Below, piece by piece: positions 1 to 8,502 of a stretch of 64,000 nt of DNA (positions within the stretch are counted from its first letter, which is position 1; each line of letters begins with the position of its first letter). The translations under genes were made by a program, and so were the position numbers. The stretch is from the NCBI GenBank assembly GCA_965223355.1, contig CBDCWE010000003.1, positions 3,844,001 to 3,908,000 on the forward strand. The letters run 5' to 3'. The notes below the pieces were generated by a model. It did no database searches and was not told the origin of the DNA. It saw only the letters and a program-made list of their open reading frames with translations. Origin of the DNA: Tectiglobus sp965223355 (lineage in GTDB: Bacteria > Pseudomonadota > Alphaproteobacteria > Rhizobiales > Hyphomicrobiaceae).

Positions 1-2
1 AT

Positions 3-440
3 GATCAATACATCATCCAGTATGCCCATCCCGCCGACCGTTCCGGGCGGCGAAGTAAACAGCCGATCGAGGATATTACACAGCGCCGGCATCAGGTTGC
101 GGAATTTGGCCGCAAGGTCGAGCAGAACAAGCGCGACTGGCAGCGCTATATCCGCAAACAGGCACAGCTCGGCAAACGCATCGTCATCTGGGGCGGCAGC
201 TCCAAGACCGTCGCATTCCTGACGACCCTGGCGATCGGCCCGCAGGTGTCAAACGTCGTCGACATCAACCCGTTCAAGCAAGGTAAATATCTGCCGGGCA
301 CCGGACATCTGATTATCGCACCATCGCAACTGAAAGGGCGAAAGCCGGATGTCGTGATTGTCATGAACCCGATCTATACGAGCGAGATCGCCAGCGAACT
401 GTACAGTCTGGGATTGTCACCAGAAATTGCAACCGTGTGA
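3..440 (+). CDS. SAM-dependent C-methyltransferase, C-terminal part (truncated by window start)
   Basis: The frame is open from the window edge and ends at TGA 438-440. About 145 residues are visible. They contain a Rossmann-like stretch (IVIWGGSSKTVAFL, then VVDINPFKQGKYLPGTG, then KPDVVIVMNPIY) that fits the C-terminal domain of the C-methyltransferases acting on nucleotide-linked sugars or similar substrates, which follows the SAM-binding domain. The catalytic N-terminal domain lies outside the window, so the substrate cannot be named. The family is often found with polysaccharide or natural-product genes; here the next gene downstream is convergent and unrelated. The family call is fairly safe and the exact function is open. 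Confidence 0.7.
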   Translation, partial: DQYIIQYAHPADRSGRRSKQPIEDITQRRHQVAEFGRKVEQNKRDWQRYIRKQAQLGKRIVIWGGSSKTVAFLTTLAIGPQVSNVVDINPFKQGKYLPGTGHLIIAPSQLKGRKPDVVIVMNPIYTSEIASELYSLGLSPEIATV

Positions 441-567
441 TTGCAGCTGCCGCTCACGGCACCACGGAACCAGGCGCAAGCGCTCAAACGGCAATACCTG
501 CTGTGGCGGGATGACAGAGGTTTCCCAACACACGGCAAAAGACGCTGGACACGCCCCGCGTCCGGCA

Positions 568-1611
568 TCAAGCTGCCATGCGCTCACGCGCCATGTCATC
601 GGCGATGTCGGAGGTCGCCCGCCCGGTCGCCTCGGCGCGCTCAAATATCTCTTTCAACACACCGCCGATCGCGCGGATTTTGACTTCCGCCTCGCTGGTA
701 TCGTGGGTTTTGAAGATATCATCCGAGCCATAGATCACACCGCCGGCGTTGACCACGTAATCCGGCGCATAGGCGATGCCGCGCTCGCGCAGCATGGCGC
801 CATGACGCGCTTCGGCCAACTGATTGTTGGCCAGGCCACAGACCGCCTTGACCTTGAGCTGCGGCACGGTTTCGTCGTTGAGGATGGCCCCGAGCGCACA
901 TGGCACGAAGACGTCGGCGTCCTGCCGATAGATCTCGTCGGGCGCCACGATCACGGCGCCATATTCGTTGTGCGCCCGTCGCGTTGCCGCCTCATTGACG
1001 TCGGCGGCGATCACAACTGCGCCGGCTTCGCGCAAGCGGCGACAAAGATCGATGCCGGTTTGCCCCAACCCCTGCAATGTGAACGTTAGACCGTCCAGCG
1101 TTGGCCGACCGAGCACGTGCTGCACGGTCGCCTCGATCGCAACGAAGCCGCCAAGCGCCGTAAACACCGCCGGATTGCGCCGGCCTCGGCGCTCATCAAC
1201 CAGCGTGAACATATAATCGCAGTGCCGCGCCATATGGGCAACGTCGGCGACCCCGACACCGACGTCGATGGCGGTCCAATACCGCCCGCCGAGCGTTTGC
1301 ACGTGCTTGGCAAAGGCCGTCAGCAGCTGCGGTTTTTGTGGCGTGCCCGGTTCGCTGATAATGACGGCCTTACCGCCGCCCAGTTGCAAGCCGGCAAGCG
1401 CGTTCTTGTAACTCATGCCGCGCGCCAACCGCAGCACGTCCGTCAGTGCGCCATCGAGCGTCTTATAAGGATACATTCGACATCCGCCTGCCGCCGGCCC
1501 GAGCCGTGTCGAGTGGATCGCGATGATCGCCTTGAGATCCGTCGCCAGATCTCGGCAGAACACGACCTGTTCATGATTGTCGAATGCAGGGTTGTCAAAG
1601 ACCGCCGACAT
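568..1611 (-). CDS. Glu/Leu/Phe/Val dehydrogenase (leucine dehydrogenase-like)
   Basis: A 347-residue NAD(P)-dependent amino acid dehydrogenase, which would deaminate leucine, valine or phenylalanine to the 2-oxo acid. The N-terminal half has the substrate-binding and catalytic lysines in RGMSYKNALAGL (K69) and GGGKAV (K81). The C-terminal half has a dinucleotide fold with GLGQTG. The length fits leucine dehydrogenases (about 350) rather than glutamate dehydrogenases (about 410 or more). The frame could extend to 1782, but the ATG at 1611 follows a strong ribosome site (GGAGGAGC) and begins where the family begins. It fits the branched-chain catabolism theme seen elsewhere (isovaleryl-CoA dehydrogenase at 36 kb). 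Substrate preference is inferred. Confidence 0.88.
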   Translation of the reverse strand: MSAVFDNPAFDNHEQVVFCRDLATDLKAIIAIHSTRLGPAAGGCRMYPYKTLDGALTDVLRLARGMSYKNALAGLQLGGGKAVIISEPGTPQKPQLLTAFAKHVQTLGGRYWTAIDVGVGVADVAHMARHCDYMFTLVDERRGRRNPAVFTALGGFVAIEATVQHVLGRPTLDGLTFTLQGLGQTGIDLCRRLREAGAVVIAADVNEAATRRAHNEYGAVIVAPDEIYRQDADVFVPCALGAILNDETVPQLKVKAVCGLANNQLAEARHGAMLRERGIAYAPDYVVNAGGVIYGSDDIFKTHDTSEAEVKIRAIGGVLKEIFERAEATGRATSDIADDMARERMAA

Positions 1612-2056
1612 CGATGCTCCTCCATAGCTATGGACGAACGCAAACCACCCGAAGCGCTGCCTCGAATCACGTGATGGAGTGAGAACTGCTTCACCGATCG
1701 TGTCAACACGCGCCGCCGCGCGGCCGAGATGGCGACGGCCAGTGTGGGAGCCAGTTTGGGAGGCGGTGCGGGAGGCCGACAAACCGGCGATGACGGTGGC
1801 CGTCTCACCAGCATTTGATCACCAGTGAGCTATCGCACCGACCGCGACTGCAAATCAGTTGTGCGGCGAGATCGTGGCGCTAGAGCAACCTACCTTTATT
1901 CGGAATCGGAACGATCCCGAATAAAGGTAGAAAGTTGCTCGCCTCTAAAGTGGCGATCATCTTTGTGCTTTAAGTTGGAACCGCAATAGCGGTTCCAACC
2001 TAAAGCACGATGATCTAATCTCCGGTCTGTTTGGTCACCAATCCGGAGGCGTTCAG
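1612..2056. other. Intergenic region between divergent genes, carrying R1 copy A
   Basis: This 445-base gap separates the divergent dehydrogenase and dioxygenase genes. Its main content is the R1 palindromic element at 1881-2017. The rest must hold both promoters, but no convincing -35/-10 pair could be picked by eye. Confidence 0.6.
1881..2017 (+). repeat. R1 palindromic element, copy A (TA-flanked, MITE-like)
   Basis: This is one of five copies in the window (others 2942-3023, 43910-44046, 47445-47581, 53626-53759). It contains two hairpins. The first has arms CCTTTATTCGG and CCGAATAAAGG. The second is a near-perfect 20-bp stem (GTGCTTTAAGTTGGAACCGC) closed by AATA. The element reads TA-GAGCAACC...GATGATC-TA, so it is flanked by TA on both sides as in all other copies, consistent with a TA target duplication. 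Confidence 0.85.
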
Positions 2057-2944
2057 ATGGCCGTGGCAGATCCTGAAACGCAGCTGCAGTCGGAGTGTTC
2101 GGCGATGTTCGAGCTCAATCCATTGTCGGACAAGTTCGGCGCTGAGATTGTCGGGCTTGACCTTTCAAAGCCGCTCGATCCGGAACACAAAGACGCCGTA
2201 CAGCGCGCCTTTCTGGCCCACAAGGTGCTGTGTTTTCGCAATCAGCGCCTGACCCAGGAGCAACAAGTGGCGTTTTGCGAACAGTTTGGCACGTTGGAGC
2301 GCCATGCCGTATCAAACCGCAACAATGCCGCCAATCCACTCGTCCATATCGTCACTAACCTCGGCCCCGACGGCAAACCATCGGGCAAGGTGAAGTCGAC
2401 ACAATGGCATTCCGACAAGTCGTTCAGACCGCAGCCATCGATGGCCACCATCCTGCACGCGGTTACATTGCCGCCTAATGGCGGCGATACCTGCTTTGCC
2501 GACATGACCGCGGCCTATGCTGCATTGCCCCAAGCGACCAAGGCCGAGCTGCAAGATGTTAAGGTCATCCACAGTTGGGAATTGTCGCGCGAAAACGTCG
2601 ACAGGACGCTGACGCCGGAAGAGATTAGGGATGCTCCACCGCAAGCACATCCGCTCGTACGGGCGCATCCCGAAACCGGCCGGAAGGCGTTGTTCATGGG
2701 CACGCATGCCTCCCATCTCGAGGGCCGGCCGTTGGCCGAGGGTCGCGCCCGCATCATCGCGCTCGAAGCGCACGCAACACAGGACCAGTTCATCTACCGC
2801 CACACCTGGCAGCGCGGCGACGTGCTGATGTGGGACAACCGCTGCCTGCTGCACCGCGCCGACCCGAATTTTGATGCAGCCCATTACCCGCGCGTGATGC
2901 ACCGAACCTGCCTGCGCGGCACACCGACAGGTTCGACGCCCTAG
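2057..2944 (+). CDS. TauD/TfdA-family 2-oxoglutarate and Fe(II)-dependent dioxygenase
   Basis: A 295-residue non-haem iron oxygenase. It would couple oxidative decarboxylation of 2-oxoglutarate to hydroxylation of an organic substrate; taurine, aryloxyalkanoates and sulfate esters are known for the family. The facial triad is visible as H118 and D120 in TQWHSDKSF and the distal His near residue 266 in WDNRCLLHRAD, followed by an Arg-rich RVMHRTCLRG that fits 2-oxoglutarate binding. The ATG at 2057 has GGAGG eight bases upstream and is preferred over the internal Met at 2105. Its stop codon (TAG 2942-2944) is formed by the first bases of an R1 element. No sulfonate transporter lies next to it, so the substrate is unknown. 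Confidence 0.88.
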   Translation: MAVADPETQLQSECSAMFELNPLSDKFGAEIVGLDLSKPLDPEHKDAVQRAFLAHKVLCFRNQRLTQEQQVAFCEQFGTLERHAVSNRNNAANPLVHIVTNLGPDGKPSGKVKSTQWHSDKSFRPQPSMATILHAVTLPPNGGDTCFADMTAAYAALPQATKAELQDVKVIHSWELSRENVDRTLTPEEIRDAPPQAHPLVRAHPETGRKALFMGTHASHLEGRPLAEGRARIIALEAHATQDQFIYRHTWQRGDVLMWDNRCLLHRADPNFDAAHYPRVMHRTCLRGTPTGSTP

Positions 2945-3023
2945 AGCAACCTGCCTTTATTCGGAATCGGAACGATCCCGAATAAAGGCAGAAAGTTGCT
3001 CGCCTCTAAAGCACGATGATCTA
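2942..3023 (+). repeat. R1 palindromic element, copy B (internal deletion)
   Basis: This copy has the R1 left end and first hairpin, then jumps from CCTCTAAAG straight to GCACGATGATC. The 55 missing bases run between two TAAAG direct repeats, which removes the whole second hairpin. It is 82 bp against 137 bp for the full element. Its left TAG is the stop codon of the dioxygenase gene and its right TA is shared with the adjacent R2 element. Confidence 0.85.
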
Positions 3024-3125
3024 GGCAACCTCTGAACAAGTGTGGGGTCCAGGGGATGATCCCCTGGTCGGGGAGTATGAGGGGCGGATAGCCCCTCATG
3101 GATCGCCGTGAAACGGCGATTGGAG
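3022..3125 (+). repeat. R2 structured repeat, truncated copy
   Basis: Starts TA-GGCAACCTCTGAACAAG and continues through the first three R2 hairpins (CCAGGGGATGATCCCCTGG, GAGGGGC/GCCCCTC, ATCGCCG/CGGCGAT). The distal part is missing. It directly abuts R1 copy B. Full copies are at 41219-41397 and 41958-42137. Confidence 0.8.
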
Positions 3126-3229
3126 CGGCTTGTTACAGACTTGGCCGGGACCGTCCCGCGCGCTGTCGCCGAGCGGTAATGGCCGGGCACGGTCTGAACC
3201 GGCGCGGCGCGGACGGCGCCGCCACGTTA

Positions 3230-3730
3230 TCAGTTGCCCCGGTCCGCTGCGGCGAGCCGCGGTTGATCGGCGGCGTCATCGCCGGCGGTTGCCGGCATTT
3301 CGTCTGGTTCGAGATGGCTTGCAACATTTTCAGCCAGACTGATGATCAAGCTTTTGGTTTCATCGTTCCGGATGTTGCGGAATATCGTTAAGATTCGCAG
3401 CAGCTGTGGGTCCGACAGCAGCTCGAGGAGATCGTTGGGCATGCGTGTCTTGAACCGCACGTCTTCGAAAAACCAGCCAACCGGAACATCCAACGCCTTC
3501 GACATCTGATCGAGGCGACCCGCCGACATTTTGCTCGAGCCATTCTCATATTTGTGAATCTGTTGCGGTGACAGAAAGCAAAGATCTGCGAGTTCAGCCT
3601 GGGTGTAGCCAAGCAGCGTTCGTCGCAGCTTCAGCCGACGACCAAGCAGATTATCGATTTCCGAGGACTTGCGGCGCGGAACCCGGCGGACCGGTTCTGT
3701 GTGGTTTGACTCATTCTTAATGACGCGCAC
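3230..3730 (-). CDS. XRE-family (Cro/CI-type) helix-turn-helix regulator
   Basis: A 166-residue DNA-binding protein. Residues about 30-85 form a Cro/CI helix-turn-helix: GRRLKLRRTLLGYTQAELADL, then SPQQIHKYENGSSKMSAGRL, then the family's ALDVPVGWFFEDV. The C-terminal half has no recognisable ligand domain. The start is a GTG at 3730. It is divergent from the gene at 3873 across 142 bases, so it may control that gene, itself, or both. Such single-domain regulators with a WFFE motif are common in alphaproteobacteria. Its target is inferred only from position. Confidence 0.85.
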   Translation of the reverse strand: MRVIKNESNHTEPVRRVPRRKSSEIDNLLGRRLKLRRTLLGYTQAELADLCFLSPQQIHKYENGSSKMSAGRLDQMSKALDVPVGWFFEDVRFKTRMPNDLLELLSDPQLLRILTIFRNIRNDETKSLIISLAENVASHLEPDEMPATAGDDAADQPRLAAADRGN

Positions 3731-3872
3731 CCTGACTAGACTCCCCTACATCTCAATTGACCAAATCACAAGCTTAAATGCCGTCTGATGAAATGCAAAA
3801 CAATTTTTGCTTGAACTTTCTCGCCAGTTGATGAGCGTCAGAGTCCTCAACCAAAGATAGAGGAGATCTCTG

Positions 3873-4661
3873 ATGTCATATCAAACCCAGAAAATAGACA
3901 GTTTCCTCAAGCGACTTAACCTGAAGTACGGCCCGTCGGAACTGATGGCGCGATTCTTCCTCAAGGCGGTGCACGCCGCCGCTGATCGTGGCGTGTTTCT
4001 CGAGTTCGGCACATTTGCACAGCTTTGGGAGGTCAACCAAAAAAATGCTAACAGTTGGTTTCCGATCACAACCAGCTTTCGCGAGAACCCGGGCGGTGTC
4101 AGTGACGACACCGGCTTTGTGTTTCTGGGACGCAACCATCTCGGCGACGTCGTTGCGACGCAGTCGGCTAGGATTTTTGATTGGAGTGATACGAACTTCA
4201 AACGCGAAGCCGAGGAACTGCGGTTCTTCTATGCCGACCCCGACCGCGACAAGGCTCCCAACGAGAGCTGCATCATCTCAGCACCGAATGCGACCGAGAT
4301 CACAGGGCGCGTCGCGCTCGGAGGCGGGATTTGGTATCGGCCGGACTTTCGGCGACTGCAACTGGGTGAGATCATTTCGCGGATGGGGCGCGCCTACGCG
4401 TTTGCGCTGTGGAACTACGACAGCCTGATTGCAACGATCACGCAGCAGAACGTCGGCAAGGCCTTCGACAAGCGCATCGGGTTTCGTGATGTTTCGCCGA
4501 AGTCAATCATCATGCGCCACTCACCGACATTTCCCGAGGGTGATCTGTATCTGGCGTTGGCGCGAATGACGCCCATGCAGCTGATCGACGATACCTTTGG
4601 CTTCCTAGCCGACTTCGACACGCAAGTTGATGTCAGGGTCGACCAGCGACGCGCTCAATAG
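3873..4661 (+). CDS. Hypothetical protein, possibly GNAT-like fold
   Basis: 262 residues with a good ribosome site (GAGGAG seven bases before ATG). I do not recognise a named family. The stretch GGGIWYRPDFRRLQLGEIISRMGRAYA resembles the strand-turn-helix of GNAT acyltransferases, where an R/Q-x-x-G turn binds acyl-CoA, but the consensus glycines are incomplete. No signal peptide or membrane segment is seen. It is divergent from the XRE regulator, and its last 57 bases overlap the 3' end of the opposite-strand gene. A role in a small regulated unit with its two neighbours is an inference. Confidence 0.6.
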   Translation: MSYQTQKIDSFLKRLNLKYGPSELMARFFLKAVHAAADRGVFLEFGTFAQLWEVNQKNANSWFPITTSFRENPGGVSDDTGFVFLGRNHLGDVVATQSARIFDWSDTNFKREAEELRFFYADPDRDKAPNESCIISAPNATEITGRVALGGGIWYRPDFRRLQLGEIISRMGRAYAFALWNYDSLIATITQQNVGKAFDKRIGFRDVSPKSIIMRHSPTFPEGDLYLALARMTPMQLIDDTFGFLADFDTQVDVRVDQRRAQ

Positions 4662-5474
4662 CAGCTGTTTGCCGTTGTTGTTGCTGATTGGAAGAGTGAG
4701 GCGGGAATACTGAATTCGTCGCCTCGTTCTTTCCCTGGGGTTGGTAACGATGACGTCCGCATCCGACAGCGTTGGCTGATCGGTCAGGTAGGCGTTGCGC
4801 CAATAGTTGGCGACCCACTGCGCATAATCGATGTCGGGTTGGTCCTCGACGCGGTGGCCGACCAGGCGGCGGGTCCAACCTTCATCGTACATGTGTAAAC
4901 CCTCTCCGATGCGATTGAACACCAACCGCGAGGTCCCGGTTTCGCGTTCAAGCACCACGTACCTGCGGCCCAACCGGTCATCGAATACGCGGGAGTATTC
5001 GTCAATGGTCATGCTGGCACCGCGGTCGCGCCAAAGCTCGAGAAGGGCGCCAAGAGGGTGGTCTGAAGGCAGGCTCTTGAGGGGACGTGCCCGGGCCAGA
5101 AAGCGGCCTTGATCGTAAAGCGATTCTTCACACGCAGCCTCGCGCAGCGCGTTGAGAGCGGAGCTGTGGTTGGGATGAATGGCGTGCTGCCAGTCACCGT
5201 CGAACAAGGCCAGTGCAACCCGCTTCGGGGCGATCTTGTCGAGCAGGCTTGAAGCAGCTGCGAAGGCGGCAATCGACGTCCGGTCCGGTGCAGCGCTGAG
5301 CGTGCACCAATCGGCGCCAATATCGATGCGGATGTGGCCGTTGTTTCGCACCAGAAAGTCGTTGAACGTCGTGCACGAGCAGCTCGCGCCATAAAGCTCT
5401 TTGAGGTTCAAAACCCCAGCATCCTGCTCGCAATCGTGTTCGCAACCGTTTGTGTCGATCAGTACTGTGCTCAA
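4605..5474 (-). CDS. Hypothetical protein with PAS-like C-terminal half
   Basis: 289 residues. The C-terminal portion (FNRIGEGLHMYDEGW, then DQPDIDYAQWVANYWRNAY, then RRRIQYSRLTLPI followed by LLLSASLVD) resembles the sensory PAS_5-like proteins of alphaproteobacteria, with a paired start and end of the PAS sheet. The N-terminal half is unassigned and has a Cys-rich patch (CSCTT) near residue 32. No kinase, cyclase or output domain follows. It converges on the gene at 3873 with 57 bases of antisense overlap. The upstream gap is unusually AT-rich. The domain call is tentative. Confidence 0.55.
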   Translation of the reverse strand: MSTVLIDTNGCEHDCEQDAGVLNLKELYGASCSCTTFNDFLVRNNGHIRIDIGADWCTLSAAPDRTSIAAFAAASSLLDKIAPKRVALALFDGDWQHAIHPNHSSALNALREAACEESLYDQGRFLARARPLKSLPSDHPLGALLELWRDRGASMTIDEYSRVFDDRLGRRYVVLERETGTSRLVFNRIGEGLHMYDEGWTRRLVGHRVEDQPDIDYAQWVANYWRNAYLTDQPTLSDADVIVTNPRERTRRRIQYSRLTLPISNNNGKQLLLSASLVDPDINLRVEVG

Positions 5475-6435
5475 TGTCTGCGATCCCGGCGTGTGGAAAA
5501 CTTCTGTTGGTTGTCGTTGGTTCTATAGATGCATCTGGGCTCTATGGGTATGTCGTTCTATCGGAATATCTTGGCTCTATATGTGTCGCCTCGCTCTATA
5601 TGTGCACACGTGTATCTTGGTTCCAGATGTCTATCTTGGATTGGTTGATCGTTCCAGTGTTCGATGACCCCCGCGCCGCACACTCAGGCCACTGAGCTTG
5701 TTTGGAGCGATGAGTTCTGACAAATGTGCTGCAGCGCAAGAACGGCGTTCAGATCAGCTCGCCGCGGCGTCATCGCGGCTCGAGGCGACGCCACCGCTCA
5801 GCGCCAGGTCAGTGCTCCGATCCACTGTTGCGCAAAGCCGGACATCGAGGATGCCGTCGCGGCCATACGCGGCCCGTGCGGCCGTTTTGGCAAGCCTTCT
5901 TGAGTATTTTGAGAGACATTATCCTTGCTTGAAAAATCGATTTCTTTGTCGGAATGATCGGTGCCGGAGCGATCGGTCTGCCCCGTTGTCGGCGACCACG
6001 CATCAACTTGAGCCATGGCAAATCCGGCGGCCTCGGCTGCGCGTGTCAAACGCTTCATACTCATGACTCTACGATATCCCGGCAAGCTTTGAAAGCAGTA
6101 CAACGGTCGAAGTACCGTTAAGCTTCGATGCAATTATGCCGCACGTCAAGCGTTTTTTAGTTAATTCCGAAGCTGTCGGCTAAGTGTTCGCTGGGGTAAC
6201 GCAAATCGGACAATGCCGGAAAATCTGATCGCAGCCGGCACGATGTGCGAGGTGGCGGGCATCGCCATCATATCTCGATAGATCTGCGCACCGGACGTTG
6301 GCGGGATCGATTTGTCCGGTTCTTAGCCGTTCCCTCTTGCACTTGCGTCAATTGAGCGCAAACATGGTGAAGCCGAGCCTTCTCCCGGGCAAGGGCACGG
6401 CATGGGTCTTTCGCCCGGGCAACAGGAGGAGAACC
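5475..6435. other. Long gene-poor gap with AT-rich imperfect repeats
   Basis: About 960 bases with no convincing gene. From about 5520 to 5660 the sequence repeats variants of TCTATATGTG and ATCTTGG, with visibly lower GC than the surroundings. The remainder (5700-6430) is ordinary in composition and holds only short frames without good starts, one of which is listed separately. The EF-G-like gene's ribosome site is at 6424-6430. Confidence 0.6.
5798..6064 (-). CDS. Possible small hypothetical protein
   Basis: An 88-residue frame starting MSMKRLTRAAEAAGFAMAQ. The composition is protein-like and there is no better candidate in this gap, but no clear ribosome site precedes the start and no family is recognised. 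It could equally be chance coding. Listed only for completeness. Confidence 0.2.
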   Translation of the reverse strand: MSMKRLTRAAEAAGFAMAQVDAWSPTTGQTDRSGTDHSDKEIDFSSKDNVSQNTQEGLPKRPHGPRMAATASSMSGFAQQWIGALTWR

Positions 6436-8493
6436 ATGGGGCAACCTGCAGGACCGAATGGCGCAGCAGGCCGCAGCACCCGTTGCATTGCACTGGTGGG
6501 CCCGTTTCTGAGCGGTAAGACGTCGCTGCTCGAAGCGATTTTGGCTCGGACAGAGAAAATTCCGCGGCAGGGAAAAGTAACGGACGGGACGACCGTCGGT
6601 GATGCCAGTGCCGAGGCACGAGATCACAATATGAGCGTCGAGCTCAACATTGCCGATACGGACTATCTGGGTGACATGTTCACGTTTATCGATTGCCCGG
6701 GTTCGGTTGAGTTTCAGCAGGAAGGCATCCATGCCCTGTCGGTCTGTGATGCTGCCATTGTCGTGTGCGAACCCGATCCCAAGCGCGTGCCGGCGCTGCA
6801 AGTGATTTTCAAGGCGCTCGAAGACAACGCCGTTCCGCATATGCTGTTTCTCAATAAGATCGACACCTTCGATACGCCGGTCCGCGACCTCATTCCGATA
6901 TTGCAACCGTCCAGCGCGCTGCCCCTGGTGCTGCGCCAGATACCGATTTGGGAAAACGGCATTGCGACAGGGTTTGTTGATCTGGCGCTCGAGCGCGCGT
7001 TTGTCTATCGCGAACATGCGGCCTCGGAAGTCGTTGAGATGCCGGATGGTGTGCTTGAGCGTGAACAGGATGCCCGGTTCGAAATGCTCGAAAAGCTTGC
7101 CGACTACGATGATGAGTTAATGGAGCAACTGCTGTCCGATATGGAGCCGCCGCGCGACCGCGTCTTCGATGACTTGTCCAATGAAATGCGCTGCGGCCAG
7201 ATTTGCCCGGTCTTCCTCGGCTCGGCCGAACATGGCAACGGCATCGTGCGCTTGCTCAAGGCCCTGCGCCATGAGGCACCGTTCGTCGAGACGACCGCGC
7301 AACGCGTGCTGACCGATCAGCCCGCAAATGCAGCTTACGTGTTGAAGTCAATCCACACGCCGCACGCCGGCAAACTCTCCGTTGCCCGGGTTCTCGCCGG
7401 CACCATCAACGATGGCGCGACGGTGGTCTCGCCGGATGGTGAGGGTAAGGTGTCCGGAGTGTTCGCGATGAGCGGTCAGGATGCCGTGAAGCGGGATGCG
7501 GCGCAGGCCGGAGATGTTGTCGGCCTCGGTCGCATCGAGGCGATCAAAACCGGTGAGACGATTACGACCGACAAGACGCCCGTCGCGCAAATTGCCGCCG
7601 CCGCCATTCCGCAGCCGGTGTTTGCCTCGGCCATCAGTATCAAGGACCGCAAGGATGAGGTGAAGCTGAGTGCGGCGCTGAACAAGATGACGGACGAGGA
7701 TCCCTCGCTGCGCGTCGAGCAAAACGCCGACACCCACCAGATGCTGCTGTTGGGGCAGGGTGAAATGCATTTGCGCGTTGCGCAGGAACGTTTGACCCGC
7801 AAATACGGTGTCGACATCGCGCGTTCAAAGCGCCAGACGCCCTACAAGGAAACGATCCGCAAGGCCGCCAGTATTCGTGGCCGCCACAAGAAACAGTCCG
7901 GCGGCAGCGGCCAGTTCGGCGACGTCGTCCTCGACATCAAGCCATTGAGTCGCGGCGAGGGCTTCAAGTTCTCCGACACGATTGTCGGCGGCGCTGTGCC
8001 GAAACAGTACATTCCATCGGTGGAGGCTGGCTGTAAGGACTACCTCGCCTCCGGACCGCTGGGCTTTCCGGTGGTCGACGTCGAGGTGATATTGACCGAT
8101 GGCAGCTATCACAGCGTCGATTCTTCCGATATGGCCTTCCGTCAGGCTGGCCGGCTCGGCATGAGCGAAGGCATGCCGCAGTGCAGCCCGGTGCTGTTGG
8201 AACCGATTATGGCGGTCGAAATCACGGTGCCGAGCGATGCCACGCCGAAGGTCAACGGCATGGTCTCGCAGCGCCGCGGCCATATCCTGGGGTTCGACGG
8301 TCGCGATGGCTGGCCCGGCTGGGATATCGTGCAGGCCCACATCCCTGCAGCCGAAATCGAAGACCTGATCATCGAGTTGCGGTCGGCGACATCGGGTGTC
8401 GGCACCTATTCGGCCAAGTTCGACCATTTGGCCGAGCTCACCGGCAAACTCGCCGAACAGGTGCTGAGCAACCACCGCGAGGCGGCTGAATAA
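6436..8493 (+). CDS. Elongation factor G-like GTPase (EF-G paralogue)
   Basis: A 685-residue translation-factor GTPase. G1 is GPFLSGKTS (residues 22-30), G3 is DCPGSVEF (about 87-94) and G4 is NKID (about 140). Domains II to V follow, including the domain IV stretch GRHKKQSGGSGQFGDV and the C-terminal EF-G fold. The His of the canonical DTPGHVDF, which positions the hydrolytic water in EF-G, is Ser here, as is usual in this EF-G-like paralogue group. ATG 6436 follows AGGAGGA at a good distance, so the longer frame from 6298 is rejected. No ribosomal protein operon surrounds it, which supports a paralogue rather than the housekeeping fusA. Its exact role in translation is not established. Confidence 0.88.
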   Translation: MGQPAGPNGAAGRSTRCIALVGPFLSGKTSLLEAILARTEKIPRQGKVTDGTTVGDASAEARDHNMSVELNIADTDYLGDMFTFIDCPGSVEFQQEGIHALSVCDAAIVVCEPDPKRVPALQVIFKALEDNAVPHMLFLNKIDTFDTPVRDLIPILQPSSALPLVLRQIPIWENGIATGFVDLALERAFVYREHAASEVVEMPDGVLEREQDARFEMLEKLADYDDELMEQLLSDMEPPRDRVFDDLSNEMRCGQICPVFLGSAEHGNGIVRLLKALRHEAPFVETTAQRVLTDQPANAAYVLKSIHTPHAGKLSVARVLAGTINDGATVVSPDGEGKVSGVFAMSGQDAVKRDAAQAGDVVGLGRIEAIKTGETITTDKTPVAQIAAAAIPQPVFASAISIKDRKDEVKLSAALNKMTDEDPSLRVEQNADTHQMLLLGQGEMHLRVAQERLTRKYGVDIARSKRQTPYKETIRKAASIRGRHKKQSGGSGQFGDVVLDIKPLSRGEGFKFSDTIVGGAVPKQYIPSVEAGCKDYLASGPLGFPVVDVEVILTDGSYHSVDSSDMAFRQAGRLGMSEGMPQCSPVLLEPIMAVEITVPSDATPKVNGMVSQRRGHILGFDGRDGWPGWDIVQAHIPAAEIEDLIIELRSATSGVGTYSAKFDHLAELTGKLAEQVLSNHREAAE

Positions 8494-8502
8494 ACCGCGC
8501 CT

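Noticed and set aside
427..1089. 220-codon plus-strand open frame
   Set aside because: Antisense to the amino acid dehydrogenase and without a ribosome site or family.
3022..3125. Possible riboswitch or small RNA
   Set aside because: The strong hairpins are the R2 repeat, present at many unrelated sites.
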